From a virus, in IMG/VR virus record IMGVR_UViG_3300046012_000505, positions 1 to 64,000 of that record: a stretch of 64,000 bases of DNA. One strand, written 5' to 3'. This document shows, piece by piece, positions 37,348-44,682 of the stretch. Positions within the stretch are counted from its first letter, which is position 1; each line of letters starts with the position of its first letter. The position numbers and the translations under genes were made by a program. A model generated the notes under the pieces. It saw only the letters and a list, made by a program, of their open reading frames with translations, was not told the DNA's origin and ran no database searches.

Positions 37348-37634
37348 GCAAACCACCATGCGAGCGCGCGCCTGATCGCCGATTTTCTCGGAACCTTTGT
37401 TCTGTCGAGCGTTACCAGCGCAGCATCTCGCACAGCCAGTATCGGACGCCCTCTTGTGGCGACGAGAATGGCATCAAAATCCTCGCGAGGAATTATGACT
37501 AGCTGCTGGGGATACTGCAGGTCCGGCCAATGACTGGATACGAGACCGGGAAGGCTGGTATCGAATGTCCTAACCTTGCCTCCGGACTCAGCCACGCCGG
37601 CCGATATTTTCACGCTGAGATCGAAGGCGCTCAC
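37344..37634 (-). CDS. Small hypothetical protein
   Basis: 96 residues from ATG 37634, overlapping its upstream neighbour by four bases. Visible strands include LVSSHWPDLQYPQQLVIIPR and FDAILVATRGRPILAVRDAA, with a basic C-terminus. The coupled XRE gene just upstream suggests a possible two-gene regulatory or toxin/antitoxin-like unit, but sequence alone does not prove that. Confidence 0.65.
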   Translation of the reverse strand: MSAFDLSVKISAGVAESGGKVRTFDTSLPGLVSSHWPDLQYPQQLVIIPREDFDAILVATRGRPILAVRDAALVTLDRTKVPRKSAIRRALAWWFA

Positions 37635-37864
37635 CGCCTCGCCTCCACCCCAACCGCCTTCCCGCGATCATCGAACGTCGGCCGCACACCGCCCTTGGCG
37701 AGCGCCGTCCTGATCGCCGACAGCGCACGCTCGCCGGGCATCCGGTTCCGTCGCTCGAAATTCACCACCGTCGCCGCGCTCAACCGCGAGCGAGTCGCCA
37801 ACTCGACTTGCGTCCAGCCAAGCCAGCCACGAGCCGCGCGACACTGTTTGGAGGTGATTATCAT
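37631..37864 (-). CDS. XRE-family DNA-binding regulator
   Basis: 77 residues, starting MIITSKQCRAARGWLGWTQV at ATG 37864. A Cro/CI-type helix-turn-helix spans residues about 5-60: QCRAARGWLGWTQVELATRS, then LSAATVVNFERRNRMPGERA. This matches the small alphaproteobacterial XRE regulators with the VNFERGRR-like recognition helix. The C-terminus is short (FDDRGKAVGVEARR), so it is a single-domain DNA binder. It lies between large terminase and a small coupled gene. It is one candidate for the protein that binds the repeated palindromes of this phage. Confidence 0.85.
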   Translation of the reverse strand: MIITSKQCRAARGWLGWTQVELATRSRLSAATVVNFERRNRMPGERALSAIRTALAKGGVRPTFDDRGKAVGVEARR

Positions 37865-37941
37865 ATTTTCTAAATACGGCTGTCTCCACGCTACGTCAAT
37901 TATTTTCTGCCATGCCGCCCGGCCGACCGGCCAGTTCGCCC

Positions 37942-39756
37942 TCACGTCGGATAGAGCGGCCGCAACCTCTGCGGCACGCGGAACGACTCCTCGTATGCCG
38001 CGTCCTGCTCGTCGTTTCGCACGGCGAGCCCGCGGTCGCGTAGGTGCTGCAGCGCCTGAGTCGCAGTGTCGGTGATGTCACGGCCGCCGCGGGGGAAGAT
38101 CGCCATGTCGGAAATCACAGTTTCCGCCCAGGCGGGGTACGCCCAACGATCTTCCTTTGCGATGAACAACTGCGGGGCAAATATAATGCCGTTCGAATAC
38201 AGGTGCACGACCGAGTGCGCGCGCGCCACCTTGTCGCCCTTCGGCGTGATGAGCTCGACGCCCCAATCCTCGTTCGCGTACAGGCGCCGCAACTCAGACG
38301 CGACGTCAAGCCCGTTCGCCTTCGCCTCGATCAGCAGCGTGTCGATCCGATAATTCCTGCACGCATGCACCGTCCACTCGACAATGCCCCAGAACTTCTG
38401 CTGCTCGCGCAACCACTCCCGGCAGGTGTCCGCGTGCTTCATCCCGGTCACCGCCTGGCAGAGGTGGCAGTAGGTCGTCGCGATCTGCGCTTCGTCCGGC
38501 ACCGGCGGCCCGTGCAGCTCGAGGTGCTTCTTCCAGCCATACACCAGCATGATCTTCGACCGCTGGTCATCGTCCAAGCGCACCAACTGGTTCCCGTCCG
38601 TGATGAGCCGCGGCCCAAGCTTCTTCACGCCCGTGTCGCGCCACACTCCCCAGATCGTCAGCGCGCTCGGATCATTCTCCTGTTTCTCGGTCAGCGCGGT
38701 ATCGAGCGACGCCACCAGATATTCGAAGGGCGGATAGACGATCCGGCCGCCTGAGTCGCGTTCCGGATGATCGAGCGGCGGATAGAGGCCCCACCATTTA
38801 CGCTTGAAGATGCCGCCGCCGCGAGGAGCGGGCAGCTGTTGCAGCTGCGCGGCCGCTGCATATTCTCCGATGTCGTTTTTAAGCTTGGCGACGACACTCG
38901 ACGTGAACCGCTCAGGGAACGCGAGATCGCCGTCCTCAGACCGGGGATCTTCCCATGTGCGGGTCGGCTCGCCGTCCTCGTCGACCGCCAGCACCGTCAC
39001 ACAGCGGCGGGCGCTGTCGTACTCCATGGGGACCATGTAGTAGACGTAGTCCATTTCTTTCGAGAGAATGGTGCCGGTCACATCGCTTTCGTGCGTTCTC
39101 TGCTGGATGACTACGATCGCGCTTTCTTCCGGGTCGTTGATGCGAGTTGGCACCACCTCGGTGAACCAACGATTGGTCTCATTGCGAACCACATCGGACT
39201 CAACGGACTTGATAGAATTTGGATCGTCCGCGATGACGCGATCTCCGCGCTCCCCAGTGCCGACACCCCCGACGCTTGATGCCAATTTCCAGCCAGATTT
39301 GTTGTTCTCCGGCTTGGTAACGGTGTCGCGCGTGACCTCGAAACGATCACCCCAGAGTTTCTGAAATTCCGGCGAGCGGATGACCTGCAAAAACTTGCCG
39401 TTGTCTCGGACAGTGAGTCCCTGCGAATACGACGCGGCGAGATACCGCATCGACGGCATGTTGCGCGGGCCCCATTCCCACGCCGGCCAGAACACGGATG
39501 AACTCAAGCTCTTGAGAAAGCCTGGCGGCACCCCAAGGAGAAGCCGCTTTATGTGCCCATCCGTCACGGCGGTCAGGTGCTCGCACAACCCATCAATCGC
39601 CCAGCCGCGGACGAACTCGCGTTCCGGCTCGACGACATGCCATAGGTGCGCGATGAACTCGACAAGCGACGCCTCACACCGCGCCTTGATCTCCGCCCGC
39701 CGTTCGAGCTCGTCGCGGACAAGCTGGCGGAGTGACGCGCGGTCGGCCCGGATCAT
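37942..39756 (-). CDS. terL: Terminase large subunit
   Basis: 604 residues from ATG 39756, overlapping the small-subunit gene by four bases. ATPase motifs: Walker A-like GVPPGFLKS at residues 75-83, Walker B RVIADDP with acidic residues at 177-178, and the coupling motif IVVIQQRTHESDVTG near 215-228. The nuclease part has the catalytic Asp in YLVASLDTAL (about 352), LLIEAKANG, and DMAIFPRGGRDITDTATQAL near the end. An unusual four-Cys/His patch (TTYCHLCQAVTGMKHADTC) at about 425-445 may bind zinc. It powers packaging and cuts the DNA. Confidence 0.95.
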   Translation of the reverse strand: MIRADRASLRQLVRDELERRAEIKARCEASLVEFIAHLWHVVEPEREFVRGWAIDGLCEHLTAVTDGHIKRLLLGVPPGFLKSLSSSVFWPAWEWGPRNMPSMRYLAASYSQGLTVRDNGKFLQVIRSPEFQKLWGDRFEVTRDTVTKPENNKSGWKLASSVGGVGTGERGDRVIADDPNSIKSVESDVVRNETNRWFTEVVPTRINDPEESAIVVIQQRTHESDVTGTILSKEMDYVYYMVPMEYDSARRCVTVLAVDEDGEPTRTWEDPRSEDGDLAFPERFTSSVVAKLKNDIGEYAAAAQLQQLPAPRGGGIFKRKWWGLYPPLDHPERDSGGRIVYPPFEYLVASLDTALTEKQENDPSALTIWGVWRDTGVKKLGPRLITDGNQLVRLDDDQRSKIMLVYGWKKHLELHGPPVPDEAQIATTYCHLCQAVTGMKHADTCREWLREQQKFWGIVEWTVHACRNYRIDTLLIEAKANGLDVASELRRLYANEDWGVELITPKGDKVARAHSVVHLYSNGIIFAPQLFIAKEDRWAYPAWAETVISDMAIFPRGGRDITDTATQALQHLRDRGLAVRNDEQDAAYEESFRVPQRLRPLYPT

Positions 39757-40253
39757 TTAGGCGAGAACCCAGCCGGCGGCGGGTCCGGTTGCTCGTCGAC
39801 CTCGCTGTATTCCGTCTCGTCCAGCTCGAGCAGCATGTGCTCGAGTTGTTCCGTCGGCATCTGGTCGAGCGATGGAAAGGTGATTTCCTTCCGCTGGACG
39901 AAGTGGCCTTTGAACTTGCCGATTAGCTCGATGGCAGAGAGGGCGGGTTTGTGCATGCCGGCCTGCGCCGCGGCGACGTAGGTCTTCCACGCCTCCTTCA
40001 TCAACCGGTTCGGCGTCATCTCCGTCGGGTCGAGATCGGCGTCGACAGGCGCCGCCGGCGCCGGCACGACGATCTGCCGCTCAGCGCGTATCTCGTCGAC
40101 GCGGGCGATCACCTGGCCCCAATACGGGCCAGCCTTGATGCCGTCGAGCGCGCCGGCCGAGAAGCCGGACAGCCGCACAGCCTCCGTCTCGCTCTGCCCC
40201 TCAGCGAGAAGGGCGGCGAGATTTTCGTATTTTGGATAGGGAATCTCCGCCAT
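39753..40253 (-). CDS. Putative terminase small subunit
   Basis: 166 residues from ATG 40253. The N-terminus looks like a helix-turn-helix (ENLAALLAEGQSETEAVRLS, GFSAGALDGIKAGPYWGQVI), as expected for the DNA-recognising subunit. The C-terminus (FKGHFVQRKEITFPSLDQMP, then an acidic tail) would contact the large subunit. The four-base overlap with terL and the position support the call. An operator-like palindrome lies about 20 bases upstream. Confidence 0.75.
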   Translation of the reverse strand: MAEIPYPKYENLAALLAEGQSETEAVRLSGFSAGALDGIKAGPYWGQVIARVDEIRAERQIVVPAPAAPVDADLDPTEMTPNRLMKEAWKTYVAAAQAGMHKPALSAIELIGKFKGHFVQRKEITFPSLDQMPTEQLEHMLLELDETEYSEVDEQPDPPPAGFSPK

Positions 40254-40271
40254 GACAGCAGGATAGCGGAA

Positions 40272-40290
40272 ACTCCACGGACCGTGAAGT
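40272..40290 (-). promoter_or_regulatory. Operator-like palindrome, copy 2
   Basis: ACTCCACGGACCGTGAAGT on the plus strand, the same dyad as at 11493. It lies directly upstream of the terminase small-subunit gene. A weak -10 (TACTTC on the minus strand) overlaps its distal end. Confidence 0.6.
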
Positions 40291-40299
40291 AGGCGCCGA

Positions 40300-40497
40300 T
40301 CAGCGGACTCGGACCATCACCTCGTTCACTACCCCGCCAGCAGCCCACACCGCGACCGGCTCACCCTGGAACAGCAGACGCCAGCCGCGTCGCCCACCCT
40401 CATCGAAGGACCGTTGCTGGAGGATCGGGAGCTCGCGCTTGATGCGGTGGAAGTCCTCCACCGTGCGCCGGACCCAGTGAGGCGCTTGGTCGGTCAT
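40300..40497 (-). CDS. Small hypothetical protein
   Basis: 65 residues from ATG 40497, overlapping the J-domain gene by four bases. The sequence (APHWVRRTVEDFHRIKRELP, then RRGWRLLFQGEPVAVWAAGG) suggests one helix and a small sheet. No family recognised. Confidence 0.65.
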   Translation of the reverse strand: MTDQAPHWVRRTVEDFHRIKRELPILQQRSFDEGGRRGWRLLFQGEPVAVWAAGGVVNEVMVRVR

Positions 40498-41147
40498 CGG
40501 GTGGCCGGCGAGGTGAACCGCGGCCATATCTGCATGGTGATCGGCTCGGGCGGCGGCGGAGGATCGACGCGGAAATCGTAGTCGCCGAGCGCGAGAATCG
40601 CGGCGTCCACGGTTTTCTCAGTGGCAGTCATGGCGGCAAGCTGGGTGTCGATCGCCACCATCCTCGACAGCACGATCTCGCCGAGGCGGTTCGGGCGGCC
40701 AGGCTTCGCGGTGATCCTCTCGGCGAGCGCGGCCCAATTCGGCCGCGAGTCGATCAGGCCGGCGCGGTGCTTATCGAGGTGTTCGCGTTGTGCGCGGATA
40801 TGCTTGAACATGACCTTGATGAGGTCCGTCCGCGCCACGGCCTGCACGCCGCCTGTCTTGGCGATCTCCTGCAGCGCGGCGTCCAGCGCGTTCGACAGCA
40901 TGCCCATCAGGGCGACGTGCGAGTTATCGACCGCCGTCGGATCGATGGCGCCAGTCGCGTCGTATTTCGCGCGGCGAGCCTCGTCCGTCAGCACGTCGTG
41001 CGCGAGCTTGATGCGATCGAATACCTCAGCGTCGCCACCGACGTCGGGATGCGCCTTCTTGGCGAGCCGGCGGTACGCCGTGCGGACCTGCGCGGTCGTG
41101 GCATCGCGGGGCAGGCCGAGGAGCGCGTAGGGGTCGAGCGGACTCAC
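40494..41147 (-). CDS. J-domain (DnaJ-like) protein
   Basis: 217 residues with a GTG start at 41147 overlapping the upstream stop by four bases. The first 65 residues are a full J domain: PYALLGLPRDATTAQVRTAY, the HPD tripeptide at 33-35 (KKAHPDVGGD) and FDRIKLAHDVLTDEARRAKY. The remaining 150 residues are helical and not related to the Gly/Phe or zinc regions of DnaJ. J domains stimulate the ATPase of Hsp70 (DnaK), so this protein probably recruits the host chaperone to a phage target, possibly in replication or assembly. It is the last but one gene of the coupled small-gene cassette. Confidence 0.88.
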   Translation of the reverse strand: MSPLDPYALLGLPRDATTAQVRTAYRRLAKKAHPDVGGDAEVFDRIKLAHDVLTDEARRAKYDATGAIDPTAVDNSHVALMGMLSNALDAALQEIAKTGGVQAVARTDLIKVMFKHIRAQREHLDKHRAGLIDSRPNWAALAERITAKPGRPNRLGEIVLSRMVAIDTQLAAMTATEKTVDAAILALGDYDFRVDPPPPPEPITMQIWPRFTSPATR

Positions 41148-41395
41148 TTCCCCGGCTGCTTCCTGCCGGCCGCGGCGTATGCGTAGTCGAGCACGCCGGG
41201 GTTTACGTAGCCCGCTATCCTGGCCACTTCCATGGCGCCCAGCAGCAGGTCCAGCGTCCTGCGAACATCGTCGCGCTCGCGTGCGAACTGAGCGGCCTTA
41301 CCGACGTGATCCCGGCAAATCCGCTCGTGGCTCGACCGCGTCATCATCGCGACCGGTCGCTTGGTGCTGGCCTTCTTGGTCGGCTTCATGCTCAT
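41144..41395 (-). CDS. Small hypothetical protein
   Basis: 83 residues from ATG 41395 (ATGA overlap upstream, GTGA overlap downstream). Basic N-terminus (MSMKPTKKASTKRPVAMMTR) followed by helices (VGKAAQFARERDDVRRTLDL, LLGAMEVARIAGYV). No family recognised. Confidence 0.65.
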   Translation of the reverse strand: MSMKPTKKASTKRPVAMMTRSSHERICRDHVGKAAQFARERDDVRRTLDLLLGAMEVARIAGYVNPGVLDYAYAAAGRKQPGK

Positions 41396-41877
41396 CCGGC
41401 AAAATCCGTGTCGAACACCGCCGCGCACCCCGCGCAGAGGAACAGATGCGTTGGACGCGGTCGGATCGCTGGAATGTCGCTGTCACTCGTGCCGTGACGC
41501 AACTCCACGCCTTCCGGCACTGGACGCGTCTTCACGTTGTCGTAGCGAACCTGACCGCCGTGCATGTCGCAGAGAACGAAGGCGCGATACGAGGCGGGCT
41601 GCGGCTGCGGGGCGAGCCCCTTCCTCGCCAACTCGACGAGCGCCATGATCGTCGGCGGATCGGCGAGCCCGACGTGCAGCATGAGAGCGCGGCGGTCATC
41701 CGGGCTGAACGCGAAATGAGAGTTGAGCGTGTCGCACACCGGGCCGTCCGCGCAGACCACCTGCCGATCGTCAGGCCAGTCGGGCATGCTGTCATCCAGC
41801 CATCCGCCCGGCGCGACCTTGTCGGCGGCAGTCGCCGCGGCGGCGAGCTTGTCGAGTAGTTCGGCGGTTATCGTCAT
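41392..41877 (-). CDS. Hypothetical protein with possible zinc site
   Basis: 161 residues from ATG 41877, overlapping both neighbours by four bases. Motifs: MTITAELLDKLAAAATAADK, SMPDWPDDRQVVCADGPVCD, CDMHGGQVRYDNVKTRPVPE and a C-terminal LFLCAGCAAVFDTD. The CxxC with other cysteines and histidines suggests a metal-binding fold. No enzymatic assignment is possible. It is translated together with the HslV-like protein. Confidence 0.65.
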   Translation of the reverse strand: MTITAELLDKLAAAATAADKVAPGGWLDDSMPDWPDDRQVVCADGPVCDTLNSHFAFSPDDRRALMLHVGLADPPTIMALVELARKGLAPQPQPASYRAFVLCDMHGGQVRYDNVKTRPVPEGVELRHGTSDSDIPAIRPRPTHLFLCAGCAAVFDTDFAG

Positions 41878-42323
41878 GCCGGCGGCTCCAACTGCAGCAC
41901 GTCCACCTCGCCACCGCAGTGGGCGCTGTACCTGATCGCGACGTCGACGGCTTGCACGGCGCTCGCGCCCATGGCCAGCGCGCCGTAGGCCACCTTCTCC
42001 CCGATGCCGATGGCGTAGAATGGCGCGACGGTGCGGAATGGATTCCCAAATTCGTCGACGAAGAAAACATCGCCGCACGGTCTCGCAATGATTGCCTCGA
42101 AGCTGATGTCGTTTTCTTCGATCTTGAACCGACTGCCGAGGTCGGCATACGGCGAACGAACCCATGCGAGATATCTCTCGCCAATCCCTGCTCTGCCGCA
42201 TACGCCAACGACAGAGCCATCGGCCGCCCGCGCGATCTTCGATGTCGATCCGACGAGGACGTCGCCGCCCCACAGCGCTGTGTCGGCTGCGAGCACGCCA
42301 GCCCGATAGCAGACTATCGTCAC
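41874..42323 (-). CDS. HslV-like Ntn-hydrolase (proteasome-type) protein
   Basis: 149 residues from ATG 42323. The product begins M-TIVCYRAGVLAADTALW: a Thr right after Met that can become the nucleophile, an Asp in AAD and a Lys in STSKIARA, the classical Thr/Asp/Lys set of HslV and proteasome beta subunits. It continues with GSVVGVCGRAGIGERYLAWV, FYAIGIGEKVAYGALAMGAS and AVDVAIRYSAHCGGEVDVLQ. Phage homologues of this family exist and are thought to be peptidases; no HslU-like unfoldase is encoded here. Start and stop overlap neighbours by four bases. Confidence 0.8.
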   Translation of the reverse strand: MTIVCYRAGVLAADTALWGGDVLVGSTSKIARAADGSVVGVCGRAGIGERYLAWVRSPYADLGSRFKIEENDISFEAIIARPCGDVFFVDEFGNPFRTVAPFYAIGIGEKVAYGALAMGASAVQAVDVAIRYSAHCGGEVDVLQLEPPA

Positions 42324-42496
42324 CGCCGCTCCTCCTTCGCCCTCATCCGCGCGTCATCCGCCATGTCGGCGAGTCGGTCGCGCATCGCCGGGTACGCCCG
42401 CTCGGATGCGATCTCCTCGGCAAGGTCATCGGGGCATCCGGCATCAACCAACTTGTTTCGGATGCGATCGTATTCGGCGATGTAGAGGTCTTTCAC
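42320..42496 (-). CDS. Small hypothetical protein
   Basis: 58 residues with a GTG start at 42496 (GTGA overlap). It is helical and charged (DLYIAEYDRIRNKLVDAGCP, DDLAEEIASERAYPAMRDRL, ADMADDARMRAKEERR). Function unknown. Confidence 0.6.
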   Translation of the reverse strand: MKDLYIAEYDRIRNKLVDAGCPDDLAEEIASERAYPAMRDRLADMADDARMRAKEERR

Positions 42497-42657
42497 TTCG
42501 CCGCCCTCCCCTTCGCCGCATCCGCCCGCAGCTTCCTCATGAAGGCGCGATACCGGCAGAGCGCGCAGCAGAACCGCTTGCTGGCGACGCGCTTGGGGAA
42601 CTTGTCGCCGCACTCGGCGCATGTGCCGCTGGGGTATCGACGCGCCGGCACGCTCAT
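42493..42657 (-). CDS. Tiny zinc-ribbon protein
   Basis: 54 residues from ATG 42657 (ATGA overlap). Two CxxC pairs, CAEC and CCALC/CALC, lie 17-20 residues apart in PSGTCAECGDKFPKRVASKR and FCCALCRYRAFMRKL, a single treble-clef or ribbon. The Arg/Lys-rich tail suggests nucleic acid binding. Confidence 0.7.
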   Translation of the reverse strand: MSVPARRYPSGTCAECGDKFPKRVASKRFCCALCRYRAFMRKLRADAAKGRAAK

Positions 42658-42827
42658 AGGGTCAGCAGCCACAGGACGCCGATCGCAACGATCGCAATAT
42701 CGGTGAAGATGCCAGCGGCCCACGCGTTCAGCCATCGGGCGCTGCGCTTTGCCAAGCATCCGGGCACGAATATAGGGAACGGGTAAAACGTCACCCCGGC
42801 GAGGAAGCCGCGCACTCGCTCGGTCAT
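42654..42827 (-). CDS. Tiny membrane protein
   Basis: 57 residues from ATG 42827. It has two hydrophobic segments, VRGFLAGVTFYPFPIFVPGC and AAGIFTDIAIVAIGVLWLLTL-like at the C-terminus, joined by a basic loop. Overlaps both neighbours by four bases. One of several tiny membrane proteins in this cassette that could be holin- or pore-like, though nothing proves it. Confidence 0.65.
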   Translation of the reverse strand: MTERVRGFLAGVTFYPFPIFVPGCLAKRSARWLNAWAAGIFTDIAIVAIGVLWLLTL

Positions 42828-42949
42828 ATGAGTGCACAGAGAACGAATAACGGGAGTGCGAAGATCAACACTCCCCCGACCGGTGACCACGCGATCGCAG
42901 CGAAGGCGAGCGCGAGTCCCGCGATGGCAATACCCTTACCGACCGTCAC
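42824..42949 (-). CDS. Tiny two-helix membrane protein
   Basis: 41 residues with a GTG start at 42949 (GTGA overlap) and a stop overlapping the next ATG. It is almost entirely hydrophobic: GIAIAGLALAFAAIAW and GVLIFALPLFVLCALI are two transmembrane segments joined by SPVG. Its coupling on both sides makes it a convincing gene despite its size. Function unknown. Confidence 0.65.
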   Translation of the reverse strand: MTVGKGIAIAGLALAFAAIAWSPVGGVLIFALPLFVLCALI

Positions 42950-43203
42950 GCCACCTTCTCCGCGACCTTCCGCTCGACCAGCGCAACCACATCGCTGACG
43001 AGCGCCTTCGCCGGCGGCACATCCGTGATGTCGTCCATCTCGATGCCGAACTCATCCTCGAGCGCCATGGCGAGGTCGACACCGTCGAGGCTGTCGGCGT
43101 TGAGGTCGTCGCGAAGTCGCGCGCTGGCTGTCACGCGCTCGACGTCGACGCCCAGCCGGTCGGCCAGCACGTCGCGCACCCGGTCGGCGATCGACGCGCT
43201 CAT
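42946..43203 (-). CDS. Acyl carrier protein
   Basis: 85 residues from ATG 43203, overlapping both neighbours by four bases. It has the normal ACP length and layout. Helix I is SIADRVRDVLADRLGVDVER; the attachment motif is LNADSLDGVDLAMALEDEFG with the phosphopantetheine serine at residue 38; and IEMDDITDV leads to the last helix (LVSDVVALVERKVAEKVA). It should be converted to holo-ACP by host enzymes. In a phage it could supply acyl groups for modifying a protein, lipid or DNA base, or could sequester host cofactor. No acyltransferase partner is obvious except the GNAT protein at 9906. Confidence 0.92.
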   Translation of the reverse strand: MSASIADRVRDVLADRLGVDVERVTASARLRDDLNADSLDGVDLAMALEDEFGIEMDDITDVPPAKALVSDVVALVERKVAEKVA

Positions 43204-43889
43204 GCGATGGGCGTCCAGCCGAAGCCGAGCACCGCCGTCGGGAACGGCTTGTGGACGCGCCGCGGCTCCTCGTCGGGGATCGGGGGCTTGGCGGGGCGCA
43301 TGGGGACGAGGACGTTGTCACGCTCCACTGCGTCGTCGGCGAGAGACTGGGTGACCGGCGGGGCCGGGCGCCATGCGGCGAGCTCGGCGTGTAGAGCGTC
43401 GATGATATGGTCACGCTCCAGCACGGCAGCGCGCAGATCGCGGTTCGCGCCCTCCAACTGCTCGACGCGCTGGTCGGCCGCCCGCTCGCTGCGCACCAAG
43501 GCGTCGAGATCGCCGCGCGAGATGGTGACGGAGTCGGCGGCATGCCCGCCCAGCAGCTTCGCCGCCACCTCGGCGCGGAGCAATTCGGTCTGATAGGTCG
43601 CCGGCGAGCCGTTCTTGAAGCGCTCCCACTCGGCATCGCTGTACACGAACCGGCTCGCGGCATCCCGCATCGCCCGGGCGACAGCCTCCAAATTCGCCGA
43701 CGCCGGCTCTCGCCACAACCCGGTATACCGACTTGGCATGGGATCCAGCTTCACCTGCGTCTCACGGTCGCCCCGCATATCGCCGGCATGCCCGCTAGCG
43801 CACCGCTCCGCATGCACCCCGTACTGCCCGCAGAACACGCAGAACGGCCCCGCCTGCTTCTGGAACTGCGCACCATCGGTGGTCGTCAT
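43200..43889 (-). CDS. Hypothetical protein with zinc knuckle and coiled coil
   Basis: 229 residues from ATG 43889 (four-base overlap). Residues 16-35 hold a CVFCGQYGVHAERC knuckle. The middle has helices, including a coiled coil (ERAADQRVEQLEGANRDLRA, AVLERDHIIDALHAELA). The C-terminus is Pro-rich and ends FPTAVLGFGWTPIA. No family recognised; similar coiled-coil proteins are frequent in phage early regions. Confidence 0.65.
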   Translation of the reverse strand: MTTTDGAQFQKQAGPFCVFCGQYGVHAERCASGHAGDMRGDRETQVKLDPMPSRYTGLWREPASANLEAVARAMRDAASRFVYSDAEWERFKNGSPATYQTELLRAEVAAKLLGGHAADSVTISRGDLDALVRSERAADQRVEQLEGANRDLRAAVLERDHIIDALHAELAAWRPAPPVTQSLADDAVERDNVLVPMRPAKPPIPDEEPRRVHKPFPTAVLGFGWTPIA

Positions 43890-44167
43890 CCGCCTGCCTC
43901 CCTGTCCGCCGCTACCTCGCGCATATCGGCCGCCACCTCGATCGCCCGCGCGTCACGATCCAACCGATCGTAATCCGCAATCACCTTCGCGATCCGGCTG
44001 ATCGTTGCTAGCCGCGCCATCGGGTTTGGCGACCCGAGGCCGAGGTGTTCGATCACAGTTACCGCACGCTCCCAGGCATTATGCCGAGCGTGCGGCCGAT
44101 GACCCGTTGGGTAAGGCAGGGGGAAGTCTGGGATCGGCGAATCTGAGATGACGCTGTGCTTGTTCAT
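43886..44167 (-). CDS. Small hypothetical protein
   Basis: 93 residues from ATG 44167 (ATGA overlap). It has HNAWERAVTVIEHLGLGSPN and ISRIAKVIADYDRLDRDARA helices and a charged end. No family recognised. Confidence 0.6.
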   Translation of the reverse strand: MNKHSVISDSPIPDFPLPYPTGHRPHARHNAWERAVTVIEHLGLGSPNPMARLATISRIAKVIADYDRLDRDARAIEVAADMREVAADREAGG

Positions 44168-44367
44168 GCGGCGGTCTTTCGCTTGCCGCGGCGCAGCCAT
44201 GGCGGGATGCGCGAGGCAGCGAGGAAGTCGCGACGGCTCATCCCGCGATGCACGGTCATGGAATGCGTCGCGCCATCGATGCGGCCGATCGTCTTGATCT
44301 CCTTCGGATAGCCCTTCGCGCGGAGGATCACGTTGACGCTGTTTTTCTTTCCGGGTCCCGTTCTCAT
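44164..44367 (-). CDS. Small basic hypothetical protein, first gene of an operator-controlled unit
   Basis: 67 residues from ATG 44367. The product is basic (MRTGPGKKNSVNVILRAKGY, KEIKTIGRIDGATHSMTVHR, IPPWLRRGKRKTAA). It is the first gene after a promoter (44403) and an operator-like palindrome (44381), so the whole downstream coupled cassette to 40300 is probably under that repressor. Confidence 0.65.
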   Translation of the reverse strand: MRTGPGKKNSVNVILRAKGYPKEIKTIGRIDGATHSMTVHRGMSRRDFLAASRIPPWLRRGKRKTAA

Positions 44368-44380
44368 CTTCGCTTCACCG

Positions 44381-44400
44381 ACTCCACGTTACGTGGATTT
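44381..44400 (-). promoter_or_regulatory. Operator-like palindrome, copy 3
   Basis: ACTCCACGTTACGTGGATTT on the plus strand: half-sites TCCACGT and ACGTGGA form a perfect dyad. It lies 13 bases before the ATG at 44367. Confidence 0.65.
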
Positions 44401-44402
44401 CC

Positions 44403-44431
44403 TACCTACGCCCATCGCCATCCGTTTGCAA
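44403..44431 (-). promoter_or_regulatory. Sigma-70-like promoter for the cassette starting at 44367
   Basis: Minus strand TTGCAA, 17-base spacer, TAGGTA, immediately upstream of the palindrome at 44381. Confidence 0.55.
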
Positions 44432-44454
44432 CGGGCATTTTCTCACCCGCTCAA

Positions 44455-44682
44455 TTATTCGACGAACGGACCGCCGTATATGCAGCGACCGGCCGCGCTA
44501 TCGTGCCAGCACACAGAGCACGCCGCGCACCTGACGGCTCGATACCGCGGCGGCCCATACGGCAGGACGGGACTCAGCAGCCGACCCACCCGCACCGGCC
44601 GCGATCCTGGCAGCCAGTATCGCACCTCGTCGATTGGCACGCCGATCAGCGGGACACCGCGAGAGTCGACGGGTGAGGTCAC
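44455..44682 (-). CDS. Small cysteine-containing protein
   Basis: 75 residues with a GTG start at 44682 overlapping the upstream stop by four bases. It contains GVPLIGVPIDEVRYWLPGSR and a C-terminal cysteine set CAACSVCWHDSAAGRC that may bind zinc. The stop is followed by the promoter at 44431-44403, so it is the last gene of the unit starting near 47654. Confidence 0.6.
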   Translation of the reverse strand: MTSPVDSRGVPLIGVPIDEVRYWLPGSRPVRVGRLLSPVLPYGPPRYRAVRCAACSVCWHDSAAGRCIYGGPFVE

